This document shows, piece by piece, positions 52,780 through 62,600 of a stretch of 64,000 nt of DNA; position 1 is the first letter of the stretch; each line of letters starts with the position of its first letter. The position numbers and the translations under genes were made by a program. Source of the DNA: Mycobacterium sp. IS-1496 (GTDB lineage Bacteria > Actinomycetota > Actinomycetes > Mycobacteriales > Mycobacteriaceae); the NCBI RefSeq assembly GCF_001499995.1, contig NZ_LQIU01000013.1:30287-94286 (forward strand), given 5' to 3'. The notes below the pieces were generated by a model. That model saw nothing but the letters and a program-made list of their open reading frames with translations, was not told the origin of the DNA and ran no database searches.

Positions 52780-54030
52780 TCAGTAGGCGCCGAAGACCAA
52801 CGCGATGTTGTGCCCCCCGAGGCCGAACGAGTTGCTGACCGCGTACCGGTGGTCCCCGCGACGGGGTTCGCCGCTGACGACGTCGAGGTCGATGTCGGCG
52901 TCGAGGTGGCGCACGTTGAGCGTCGGCGGCACGACCCCGTCGCGCAACGCCTGGACCGTGAGCACCGCCTCGACGGCCCCGGCCGCCCCCAGCGAATGTC
53001 CCAGCGCCGCTTTCGGTGCGTACACCGCGGGGTGGTGCTCGCCCATCGCGTGCCGGATGGCGCGCCCCTCGGCCACGTCACCGAACGCGGTGCCGGTCGC
53101 GTGGGCGTTGACGAGGTCGATGTCCGACGGCGCCAGACCGGCCAGGTCGACCGCATGCCGGATCGCGTCACCGGCGGGCACCCCGCTGGGATCGGGTTCG
53201 ACGATGTCGTAGCCGTCGGAGGTCATCGCCGCGCCCATGATCCGCCCGAGGATCGTCGCGCCGCGGGCCTTGGCGTTCTCCTCGGTCTCGATGAGCAGCA
53301 GTGCCCCGCCCTCGCCGAACACCATGCCGTCGCGGTCCTTGTCGAACGGGCGGCAGGCGCCGGTCGGATCGTCGTTGTTGGTGGACAGCACGCCCATGCG
53401 GGTGAAGGCGCCCACCGGGACCGCCTCGATCTGCGTCTCCACACCTCCGCAGATCGCCATCTCCACCTCGCCGAGGACGATCTGCCGCCACGCCTGGGCG
53501 ATGGCGGCCGCCCCTGAGGCGTCGGCCATCACCGGAGAGATGATCCCGCCCTTGGCCTGCCGGTCCAGCCCGACCGCGGCGGCCGGGGCGTTGGGCATGT
53601 ACATCTGCACGGCCAGCGGCGACACCGCGCGCAGCCCCTTCTGCCGCCAGTTGTCGTACTGCGCCGGGATCTCCTCGGTGGAGCCGAGCGCGAGCCCGAT
53701 CGACACCATCAGCCGCCGTGCGTCGATGTCGGGCGTGCCCGCGGCCTCCCACAGGCGGCGGCCCAGCACCGTCGACATCTTCTGCATGTAGGACAACCGG
53801 CGCAGTTCGACACGGTTGAGGTGGGCGTCGAAATCCTCGCGGAGTTGACCGCCGATGCGCACCGGCGAGTCGAGTTGCTCGACGAACCACGAATCCAGCG
53901 CGCGGATGCCGCTGTGTCCGGCCAGCAGCTGCTGCCAGGTATCCTCGGCGTCGGGCGCCAGCGCGGTGGTGGAGGCGACCGCGGTCACCACCACGTCGGC
54001 GAATCCGCTGCCGGTTCTCAACTTGGCCAT
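52780..54030 (-). CDS. KasB-like beta-ketoacyl-ACP synthase with Cys-to-Asp active site
   Basis: A 416-aa KAS II-type protein aligning along its length with KasA/KasB. The catalytic region should read SACSSG; here it reads VMADASGAAAIAQAW with Asp170 (codon GAC) replacing the Cys. His310 (NAHATGT), Lys340 and His345 (AALGHSLGAAG), the other active-site residues, are all present. Without the Cys it cannot form the acyl-enzyme, so it should not elongate chains alone. It could be a decarboxylating (KSQ-like) or chain-length-factor-like partner. Coding is intact and of core GC, so it is not a pseudogene by sequence. Confidence 0.9.
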   Translation of the reverse strand: MAKLRTGSGFADVVVTAVASTTALAPDAEDTWQQLLAGHSGIRALDSWFVEQLDSPVRIGGQLREDFDAHLNRVELRRLSYMQKMSTVLGRRLWEAAGTPDIDARRLMVSIGLALGSTEEIPAQYDNWRQKGLRAVSPLAVQMYMPNAPAAAVGLDRQAKGGIISPVMADASGAAAIAQAWRQIVLGEVEMAICGGVETQIEAVPVGAFTRMGVLSTNNDDPTGACRPFDKDRDGMVFGEGGALLLIETEENAKARGATILGRIMGAAMTSDGYDIVEPDPSGVPAGDAIRHAVDLAGLAPSDIDLVNAHATGTAFGDVAEGRAIRHAMGEHHPAVYAPKAALGHSLGAAGAVEAVLTVQALRDGVVPPTLNVRHLDADIDLDVVSGEPRRGDHRYAVSNSFGLGGHNIALVFGAY

Positions 54031-54123
54031 GCCTGCGCATCCCCTATTGCTCGCTTGACGACGTTGAGTCTTTCAAGACAGGTTACGCTGTGCCGCCGCG
54101 ACTTTCGCGTGCCGGCACGCGGG

Positions 54124-55944
54124 TCAGCGCACCGCGCCGTTGATCACCGGATCGGCGATCATGCCCTTCTCGACGCCCCACATCGTGGCGATCGTGCGGT
54201 ATTCGCCGGTGGCCATCACGTGCTCGAGCGCCTGGCGCAGCGACTCCGCGAGCTCGGACCCCTTGGCCACCGGCCACCCGTAGGGCGCCGAGTCGAACAC
54301 CTCACCCGCGGGCTCCAGTGCGCCGCCGGAGGTTTTGATCGCGAACCCGGTGACCGGTGAGTCCGCCGACATCGCGTCCACCTCGCCGGCGAGCAGCGCC
54401 GCGGTGACGTCGTCCTGTTCGGTGAACACGACCTTCTCGATCGGTTCGTCACCCGCCGCCACGCACGCCTCGCTCTTGGCGGGCAGCTCATCGGTCTCCT
54501 GAATCACGCTGTACGCCACGCCCACCCGCAACCCACAGGCGTTCGACGGATCGACCTGCGCGGAGCCGGCCCGCTGCGCCCACAGCGTGCCCGCCTCCAG
54601 ATACGTGACGAAGTCGACGGTCTTCTCGCGTTCGACGGTGTCGGTGATCGAGGACATGCCCAGCGTGAACGCCCCGGACTGCACCGACGGAATCACGCTT
54701 TCGAACGCCGTCTCGCGGAACTCCGGCGTCAGGCCCAGTGTGCGCGCGACGGCCTTCATCAGGTCGACGTCGAACCCGACGATCTCGCCGTAGGCGTCGC
54801 GGAACTCGTTCGGCGCGTACGGCACGTTCACCCCGACGATCAGCCGGCCCGACTCGCGGATGCCCGCGGGCACGGTGGCCGCGATCGACGGCACCTCACC
54901 CGGTGTCGGCACCGGCGTCGGCGTCGCGGTGTCCTCGGCGACCACCACCTGCCTCGGGGCCCGGGTCCGCTCGGGCCACCCACTCCACTGCCACGTCACC
55001 ACACCCGAGATCGCCACCACCACCAGCGCGACCCCCGCCACCGTGGCGGCCCGCCTGGTCAGCCTGCGGCGCACCGGGATCCGGGCGGACCGGGCGGAAT
55101 GCCTGCCCGACCGGCTCGACCAGCGCATCGGCGAGGTCAACGCGCGCCGCGCCGCCGCGGCCAGCTCCGCCGCCGACTGGTAGCGCCGCTCGGGCTTCTT
55201 CGCCATACCCCGCTCGATCACCGCGTCGAAGGCGGCGAGCCGTGGATCGACCGTCGACGGTTTCGGCACCGGCCGCACGATGTGCCCGGCGATCTGTTCC
55301 TCGAGGCTGTCCGCCGGGTACGGCCGCACCCCCGTCAGGCACTCGTAGAGCACGCAGGTGAGCGCGTAGATGTCCGAGCGCGGGTCGATCCTGCCGCCGT
55401 TGAACCGCTCCGGCGCCATGTAGGCCAGCGTGCCGAGCGTGCTGCCCGCGGTCGTCATCCCCGGCTCGCCGGCGCTGCGGGCCAGGCCGAAGTCGATCAG
55501 GTACACGAAGTCGCGGTCGGTGATGAGGATGTTCGACGGTTTGACGTCTCGGTGGATCAGCCCGGCGGCATGCGCGGCGTCGAGCGCCGTGGCCACCTGC
55601 TCGACGACCTTCACGGCAAAGGACGGCAGCAGCGGCTTGTCGGCCTCGGCCAGGATGGCGCCGAGGTTGCGGCCTTCGATCAGCCGCATGTCCAGATACA
55701 GCCGGCCGTCGATCTCGCCGTAACTGTGGATCGGCACCACGTGCGGGTCCTGCACGCCCGCGGCCGCCTGCGATTCGCGCCGGAACCGCCGCTGGAACGT
55801 CGCGTCCTGGGCGAGGTGGGGCGGCAACACCTTCAAGGCCACGACCCGGTCGGTCCGGGTGTCGTAGGCCTTGTAGACCTCACCCATCCCGCCCCGGCCG
55901 ATCAGCTTCTGCAGCTGGTAGTGCCCGAATGGTGTCGCGTCCAC
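54124..55944 (-). CDS. Receptor Ser/Thr kinase with extracellular solute-binding sensor
   Basis: GTG 55944 follows GAGGAG; ~606 aa. Residues 8-275 are a Hanks-type kinase: GRGGMGEVY, K38, HRDVKPSN (131-138), DFG (151-153) and APERF. The juxtamembrane stretch is basic, then a single membrane helix lies near 302-322 (VAGVALVVVAISGVVTW). Residues ~360-606 are a bacterial family 3 solute-binding domain: LIVGVNVPYAPNEF, GFDVDLMKAVA, and later DAMSADSPVTGFAI. This lets an extracellular amino-acid-like ligand control the kinase. It is PknE-like in layout, but with a solute-binding sensor. Confidence 0.9.
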   Translation of the reverse strand: MDATPFGHYQLQKLIGRGGMGEVYKAYDTRTDRVVALKVLPPHLAQDATFQRRFRRESQAAAGVQDPHVVPIHSYGEIDGRLYLDMRLIEGRNLGAILAEADKPLLPSFAVKVVEQVATALDAAHAAGLIHRDVKPSNILITDRDFVYLIDFGLARSAGEPGMTTAGSTLGTLAYMAPERFNGGRIDPRSDIYALTCVLYECLTGVRPYPADSLEEQIAGHIVRPVPKPSTVDPRLAAFDAVIERGMAKKPERRYQSAAELAAAARRALTSPMRWSSRSGRHSARSARIPVRRRLTRRAATVAGVALVVVAISGVVTWQWSGWPERTRAPRQVVVAEDTATPTPVPTPGEVPSIAATVPAGIRESGRLIVGVNVPYAPNEFRDAYGEIVGFDVDLMKAVARTLGLTPEFRETAFESVIPSVQSGAFTLGMSSITDTVEREKTVDFVTYLEAGTLWAQRAGSAQVDPSNACGLRVGVAYSVIQETDELPAKSEACVAAGDEPIEKVVFTEQDDVTAALLAGEVDAMSADSPVTGFAIKTSGGALEPAGEVFDSAPYGWPVAKGSELAESLRQALEHVMATGEYRTIATMWGVEKGMIADPVINGAVR

Positions 55945-56079
55945 CGTTGTACTCCTCGGCAGCGGCCAGTCGGTGTGTCGAGGAGAAATTACCGCACCTT
56001 TGCCGAAGTTGTCGCAACTCATTCGACGCTGCCGTCAAACGTGCCGCAAAACCGAACTTATGGCAAATTGGATGAAGGG

Positions 56080-56099
56080 TAGGGAAACCCCCGATTCCT
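56080..56099 (+). promoter_or_regulatory. TAGGGAAACCCCCGATTCCT motif, copy A
   Basis: A 20-bp element between the kinase gene (left, start 55944) and the MarR gene (start 56188). It matches copy B (63529-63548) at 19 of 20 positions and copy C (63178-63197) at 15 of 20, counted by eye. It has a partly palindromic core (GGGAAA..CCC). A candidate operator for the MarR or LuxR regulator nearby. Confidence 0.5.
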
Positions 56100-56187
56100 C
56101 GCCCCATCCCTGCGTCCGACACTTGGCGGCAACGAACCGCCGTGGGGGACGGCCGGTCGTCCGCAGGGAGCCCGGAGGGGGAAGAAA

Positions 56188-56772
56188 GTGTTACAGCAGG
56201 TCGCGGACCGACAAACCAGTATCGATCAGCGCGCGGACGGGGGACACCGCCGCGCCGGCACCAGGGGAACCTTCCAAGTGACAGCGACGGGGCGAACCCC
56301 GAGTGACATGCCAGGTCTGGACATCGCAGAGTTGAAGTCCTGGCAGAACTACCTGGACGCCGCATTGCGGCTGCAGGCCAAGCTCAACCACGACCTCAAC
56401 GAGGCCTGCCGGCTCACCCTCGAGGACGTCCGGCTCCTGCACGAGCTCGCCAAGTCCGCCACCGGGTCGGTGCGGATGGGCGCACTCGCGCAGACGCTGG
56501 TGTCCACTCCGAGCCGGGTCAGCCGCCGAGTCGACCGGCTCGAGGCCCGCAACCTGGCGCACCGCGCCTCCAGCGACCGGGACGGCCGCTACGTCCTGGC
56601 GACCATCACCGACGAGGGCCGCTCGCTGCTCGATAAGGCGATGGCCGTCTACGGCCAGACCGTCCGGACCCACTATCTCGATCCGCTGAGCCGGCCGCAG
56701 ACCGCGGCGATGGCGGAGAACTGCCGCCGCATCAACGCCGCGCTGTCCCCGGATCTGCGGGCCGCGAACTGA
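56188..56772 (+). CDS. MarR-family transcriptional regulator
   Basis: A winged-helix MarR protein: LEDVRLLHELAKSATGSVRM, LAQTLVSTPSRVSRRVDRLE (the recognition helix) and ASSDRDGRYVLATITDEGRS (the wing). GTG 56188 has GGAGGGGGAAGAAA upstream and gives 194 aa, longer than the usual ~150; ATG 56308 would give ~155 aa, the standard length, so the 5' end is uncertain. Stop 56772 is 161 bases before the LuxR-type gene on the same strand. It may act on the divergent kinase promoter or on the TAGGGAA elements. Confidence 0.88.
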   Translation: MLQQVADRQTSIDQRADGGHRRAGTRGTFQVTATGRTPSDMPGLDIAELKSWQNYLDAALRLQAKLNHDLNEACRLTLEDVRLLHELAKSATGSVRMGALAQTLVSTPSRVSRRVDRLEARNLAHRASSDRDGRYVLATITDEGRSLLDKAMAVYGQTVRTHYLDPLSRPQTAAMAENCRRINAALSPDLRAAN

Positions 56773-56933
56773 ATCCACCGACGGGCCGTTACTGACGCGG
56801 CAGATAGTTTGCAGGCATTGATCTTGCGGATGCAACAAGAAGGTGGCGGATATAGCGGCTGACCACCGTCGCTGCGACGTTTCATACCGAGGGTCGGTTT
56901 CGCGATCGCTTTGCTGTTTGCAATCATGAAGCG

Positions 56934-59681
56934 ATGGACGTGGCCCGGGACGCGTCAGCCGGACGCGAAGCCGTCGCGGAGTTCCTGGCTGCGGTCACCG
57001 AAGGCCCGGCCGGACTTCTCGTGGAGGGCGAGGCCGGGATCGGCAAGACCCGGCTCTGGCTGACCGCCGTCGAGGAGGCCCGTCAGCGGGGCTACCGCGT
57101 GTTGTCAGCTCGCGCGGGTCAGGCCGAGACGTCACTGGCCTACGCCGTCGTCGCCGATCTCCTCGAGGACGTCGACCCGGAGCTCACCCGGGGCCTCCCC
57201 GAAGTGCAGCGGCTGGCTCTGGACCGGCTGATGCTGCGCGGCGACGCCGACGGTCCCGATACCGACCACCGGGTCGCCGCAGCCGCCGTACTGAGCACTC
57301 TCGAGATCCTCTGCAGCGAGGCGCCCATGATCGTGGCCGTCGACGACGTGCAGTGGCTCGACGTGTGCAGCCGGGAAGTGATCGGCTTCGTGGCGCGCCG
57401 GCTGAACTGCCCGGTGGGGCTCCTGCTGACCGAACGTTCCGAGGAACGAGGGCCCCACCACACCGAGTGGCTGCAACTGGGGCATCCCGACCGGCTGCGC
57501 CGCCACCGCGTCGCGCCGCTCACCCTGGGCGGCCTGCACGCGATGCTCTCCGAACGGCTCGGGCGCTCGTTCCCACGGCCCACACTGATCCGGATCGCGG
57601 AGACCTCCGGCGGAAACCCGCTCTACGCCCTCGAACTCGCCCGCGCCATCTCCGAACAGACCGCCGCCGGTGAACCCGCCCTGCCTGCGTCACTGGCCGA
57701 CGTCGTGCGCAGGCGCATCCAGGGCATCGACGAGGTGGTGCGCGACGTCCTGCTGGCCGCGGCCTGCGTCGCCGCCCCGACCGTCGACCTCGTCGCCAGC
57801 GCCACCGAGAAGACTCCCGAGGAGGTGCTGGAGCTCCTCGAAGCCGCCGAGGAACAGGGGCTGGTCGAGATCGACGGTCTGACAATTCGTTTCGCCCATC
57901 CCCTGCTGGCGCGGGGCGTGTACTCCGAGGCGGGGCCCGCCCGCCGCCGCCACATGCATAGGCGGCTGGCGGGCGTGATCGCCCAACCCGAACAGAAGGC
58001 TCGCCACCTCGCCCTCGCGGCGACCCGACAGGACGACGACACGCTCGCCGCCCTGGACGCGGCGGCCGATGCGGCCCGCGCACGCGGCGCCCCGGCCGCG
58101 GCGGCCGAACTCCTCGAATTCGCCATGCGACTCGGCGGGGACACCGATCTGCGCCGCCTGCAGGCCGCGGCGCACTTCTTCACCGCGGGCGACGGTGCGC
58201 GCGCCGGAAAACTGCTCACCGCCACGCTGCCCCGGATGCCCCACGGGCCGCTGCGGGCTATGGCGTCGATGCATCTCGCCGGAATCCGCTTTGACCGGAA
58301 CGACTTTCAGCAAGGTCTCCAACTTCTCGACGAAGCGCTCGCCGACAGCGAGTCCGATCCCACTCTGCAGGTGTACTGCCTGATGACGCTCGGCATGGCC
58401 CAGACGAGTTCCGGTGATCACGAGGTTGCTCTGCGCAATGCCGAGCGCGCGGTCGAGATCGCCGAACAGACCGGCCAGCGCCAGCTGATCGGACAGGCCC
58501 TGACCGTACGGGTGTTCACGCGCTTCATCTTCGGGTTCGGCCTCGACGACCGGGACATGCAGCGCGCACTCGACTACGAGGATCCGGATGCGGAGGTGCC
58601 GTTGCCTTTTCGGGCTCGCGCGGTGGCGGGCCTGATCAACTCGTGGACCGGGCGCCTCGACGAGGCCTACGCCACACTGCAGGACCTGCGGCGCCGCAAC
58701 CTGGATCGCGGCGCCGACCGTGACCTGCTGGCACTGTCGGTGAGCGGCACCATGATCGAGCTCTGGCGCGGCCGGCTCGATGAGGCCGCGACCTACGCCG
58801 ACGACGCCGTCGAGCGCGCCGAACAGCTCGGCGGCGACAACTCGCGAATGGTGGCACTGGGCATGCGCGCGATCACCGGCGCCTACGCGGGCCGGGTGCG
58901 CGCGGCCCGCGCCGATGCCGAAGCAGCGCTGGAGATGGCACGCCGCAGCGGGATCGCGCGGATGACGTGGTGGCCGCTCGGTGTGCTGGGCTTCATCGAG
59001 GTGTCACTGGGCAACTACTCCCAGGCCCTCACCACGCTCGAGCCGCTGCTGGACGATTACCTGGCCACCCCCGGCAACGAGATCTTCGAATCCTTCTTCG
59101 TCCCAGACGCCGTCGAGGCGCTGGTGGCAGTGGGGCGCAGCGCCGAGGCGCAGCCCCTCATCGACAGATTCGCACACGACGGCCGACACCTCGACCGCCC
59201 GTGGATGTCGGCGGTCGCGGAACGCGGTCGCGGTCTGCAGCTGGCCGCGGGCGGCGACGTGGACGGGGCGATCGCCGCGGTGACCGAGGCGATGGCCCAC
59301 CACGAGCGCCTGCCGATGCCGTTCGAACGTGCGCGCACCGCACTGCTTCTCGGACAGCTGCAGCGCCGGCAGCGACGCAAGGAAGCGGCCGCCGCGACAC
59401 TGCGCGAGGCACTGGAGACCTTCGAGAACATCGGCGCCGTGCTGTGGGCGCAGCGCGCGCGGGAAGAACTGACCCGGGTCAACGTGCGTCCCACCCGCGA
59501 TCAGAACCTCACGCCGTCAGAGCGGCGCGTGGCCGAATTGGCCGCGGCCGGAATGAGCAACCGCGACATCGCCGCAACGCTGTTCATCAGCATCAAGACC
59601 GTCGAGGCCAATCTCGGCCGCGTCTACCGCAAGCTCGGCGTGCGGGGCCGCGTCGCGCTCGCCCGCCGACTCGAGGAGTGA
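56934..59681 (+). CDS. LuxR-family regulator with N-terminal ATPase (LAL type)
   Basis: A 915-aa large ATP-binding LuxR-type regulator. Walker A is VEGEAGIGKTRLW near residue 33, Walker B is IVAVDDVQWLD near 130. Between about 380 and 830 the protein is helical with TPR-like repeats. The C-terminal HTH reads LTPSERRVAELAAAGMSNRD and IKTVEANLGRVYRKLGV. Such proteins respond to small ligands or ATP and activate target promoters. It is convergent with the secreted dehydrogenase gene (5-nt gap) and follows MarR. Possible targets include the dehydrogenase cluster; not shown. Confidence 0.92.
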   Translation: MDVARDASAGREAVAEFLAAVTEGPAGLLVEGEAGIGKTRLWLTAVEEARQRGYRVLSARAGQAETSLAYAVVADLLEDVDPELTRGLPEVQRLALDRLMLRGDADGPDTDHRVAAAAVLSTLEILCSEAPMIVAVDDVQWLDVCSREVIGFVARRLNCPVGLLLTERSEERGPHHTEWLQLGHPDRLRRHRVAPLTLGGLHAMLSERLGRSFPRPTLIRIAETSGGNPLYALELARAISEQTAAGEPALPASLADVVRRRIQGIDEVVRDVLLAAACVAAPTVDLVASATEKTPEEVLELLEAAEEQGLVEIDGLTIRFAHPLLARGVYSEAGPARRRHMHRRLAGVIAQPEQKARHLALAATRQDDDTLAALDAAADAARARGAPAAAAELLEFAMRLGGDTDLRRLQAAAHFFTAGDGARAGKLLTATLPRMPHGPLRAMASMHLAGIRFDRNDFQQGLQLLDEALADSESDPTLQVYCLMTLGMAQTSSGDHEVALRNAERAVEIAEQTGQRQLIGQALTVRVFTRFIFGFGLDDRDMQRALDYEDPDAEVPLPFRARAVAGLINSWTGRLDEAYATLQDLRRRNLDRGADRDLLALSVSGTMIELWRGRLDEAATYADDAVERAEQLGGDNSRMVALGMRAITGAYAGRVRAARADAEAALEMARRSGIARMTWWPLGVLGFIEVSLGNYSQALTTLEPLLDDYLATPGNEIFESFFVPDAVEALVAVGRSAEAQPLIDRFAHDGRHLDRPWMSAVAERGRGLQLAAGGDVDGAIAAVTEAMAHHERLPMPFERARTALLLGQLQRRQRRKEAAAATLREALETFENIGAVLWAQRAREELTRVNVRPTRDQNLTPSERRVAELAAAGMSNRDIAATLFISIKTVEANLGRVYRKLGVRGRVALARRLEE

Positions 59682-59686
59682 GCGGA

Positions 59687-62600
59687 TCACACCACCTGCT
59701 GCAGGTTCGCCCCCGCGGTGACGTAATAGGCCGTGTAGGTCGTCGCCTCTCCCGGAACCCGGATCGTGTGCGTCGCCGCGCCGTCGTCGGACCACCCGTC
59801 GAAGGTCAGCTGCCTGCCGTTGACCGTCTGGGTCGTGGGCGCACTGAGGACGTAATCCACGCCCACGACGGCGCGTTCGGTGTACGAACCCGTGTAGGGC
59901 AACCCGTCGATGGTGAACCGCGCGCCGGGATCGCTCGCGGCGATCGTCAGGTCGACCAGGTTGGGCCTGATGTCCTCGTAGGTCGAGGTGGACAGACCGC
60001 TGCTGTCGGTGACCGTCAGGTGCACGCGATACCAGGTGCCGTCGATCTGATCGCGTGACCGCGGGATGGTGATGGTGGCCGTGTCCCCGACGATGTTGTC
60101 GGCGAACGGATGGGTGTGCTCGTTGTGATGGAACACGACCGTCCACTTGTATGCGGTGGACGGGAGCGGCGCACCGTCCGGGCGGTCCTGCGCATCGGTG
60201 CCCGAACCCCTGAACGTGATGGTGTCGCCGGCGTTGTACGACGCCGGGAAACTCACGATCTGCGCGACCGGCGGCGTGCTGCCCACCGTCACCTTCTGCG
60301 TGGTCGTGTTCGTCTTCTCACCGTCGCTGACCGTGAGCGTGACCGTGTAGGTGCTGTAGGACCCGGTGGTCGTGAACTCGTTGACGGGGGTCGCCGAGGT
60401 CGACGTGTTGCCGTCGCCGAAATCCCACCGGTAGGTGAGATCGTCGTCGTCGTCGGGGTCGTACGAGCGCAGACCGGAGAAGTTGACGATCAGCGTCTTC
60501 TCCGCCGTCGTGGTCGGCGAGGCGTCGATGACGGCGGTGGGCGCCCGGTTGCCGCCGGACGGTGAGATCATCGACAGCTCACCGGGATAGATCGTCAGCT
60601 GGTAGAGATTGTCGTCCGGTCCCTGTGCCAGGTTGACCGTCGCACCGGCGTTGCCCCAGAACGTCTTCGCGCTGATCAAGCTGCTGTACTGCTCGTCGAA
60701 CTCGAGCACCCGGATCCAGCCCAGGCTGTAATCGGCGATGTACACCCGGTTGCGGTATCTCTCAGGGAAACCGGCGCCGTCGAAGACCGTCACTGACGTG
60801 ATCGCACCGCCGCTGACCGGCGGTGCCGAATGTTCGTACGCGTAGATGGGATTGATCGACGCGCAGCCGGTGCAGTTGCCCTCAGCCTGCGGCCAGCCGT
60901 AGTTGCCGCCCTTCACCACGAGGTTGAGTTCTTCCCATTTGGACTCGCCCACGTCGGCGACGAGCAGCTTCCCGTTCGGGGTGAAGGTCAGCCGGAACGG
61001 GTTGCGGAACCCGTAGGCGTAGATGTAGTCGGCGGGGCTCGCCGTTGTGGTGTCGGCGTCGACGAACGGATTGTCCTCGGGCACCGAGCCGTCGGGGTTG
61101 AGCCGCAGCACTTTGCCGTGGATGTTGCGCAGGCTCTGCGAGTTCACGACCCCCTCGGTGTTGTCGCCGACCACCCAGTAGAGGTGCTTGCCCTCGTTGT
61201 CGAATGCGAGGTCGCCGCCGTGGTGAAAGGTGTTGGCGTTCTCAGTCGACTGGATGAGGATCTCGGAGCTCTCGACCCTGGTCATGTCCTCGGACAAAAC
61301 CAGACGTGACAGGGTGTCCCTGTTGGTGTCGCCGGCCGTGTAGGCGACATAGATTGAGCGGTAGCCGAATTCGTCTTCGTGCCAGAAGTCCGGGTGGATC
61401 TCGATACCGGTGAGGCCGCGCTCGCCGCCGGTGGTCGTGGAGATCACCGTCAGCGTGGTGACCGCCCGGGTGTCCGGGTTGTAGACCTTGATCGAACCGC
61501 CCTTCTCGGCGATGAATATCCGGTCGACGCCGCTCTCGTGATGCTTGTCGAGGATCTTGAAATCGGTCGGCTCGGTGAGCCCGGAGACCAGCACCGCGCG
61601 GTCGAGTTCCTCGGGCAGGTCCGCGCTCGGCCCGCATTGTCCGAGGAATTGGACTACAGCCGCACTCAGCGCGCGGCCCTCCGGGGAGCCACCGAAGTCG
61701 AAGACGGCTCTTTCGAACATCCGGATCGGAGTGGCCAGCGGCGACGCGAGGAAGCCGTCGATCGCCTGGGTCGTCTGTCGCCGGACCCAGGCCGCGACCG
61801 CCCACAGTGCCGGCGACGGCCCGGGTGCCGCGGGACCGGGGCCCGCCGCTCCCGCACCCGCTCCCCCGGTCACGCCGCCGAGCATCGGCTTGAGAACGTT
61901 GTCGAGGAAGTTGGTCACCGTGTTGATGACGCCGCACAGGCAGGTGACCACGGGCGCGGGGATGCTCGCGATGAACTGTTCGGGCGTCGGCAGATTCAGC
62001 CGCAGCGGCGGCAGACCGGCGAGCCGGGTCCGCGCTGATGTCAGCAGCGCCGAGTCGTCGGTCAGCGAAAGCGACTGCCCAGCAAGGGTGTTCGTCGACC
62101 CGAGGCTCGCTGGGTCCACGTCGAGGCCGGTGTCGTCGAGCTCCGATGGAGCGACGTCAGCCGGGGGCGGGGAATCGCCCGTGTCGACGGGATCGGCGGC
62201 CTCACTGTCTGCGGGCGGTTCGTATGACTCCGGCGCGGGGGCGCCGGCGCCTGGCGGTGTCTCGACGACCGGCTCGCGGACGTCGGGTTGCCCGACCGCT
62301 TCGGCCGGCGGCCGCTCGAGTTCCTCAGGGTCTTCGTCGCCGTCGGCGCCTTCGAGGTCCTCATCGAGATCGTCGAGATCCCCGTCTTGATCCCCGTCGA
62401 GCTCTCCGTCGAGCTCTCCGTCGAGTTCTTCGGTCACCTCTGGGTCGCCGGCATCTTCGTCGTCGGCGTCCTCGGTGACGTCTGACGCCTCCTCATCTGC
62501 GGCGGCGCCGTCGTCCGTGGTGGGCGTCGTCTGCGCCCCTTGCGAGGCGGCCGGTTCGGCCGTCGACGGCGGGGAGTCGTCAGCCCAGGCAACCCCCGGT

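Noticed and set aside
50465..52786. 773-codon open frame opposite the large esterase
   Set aside because: Arg/His/Gly-rich composition; it is the antisense shadow of a GC-rich gene with clear hydrolase motifs.
58967..60058. 363-codon frame across the end of the LuxR gene
   Set aside because: Arg-rich shadow; covers the LuxR HTH in another frame.
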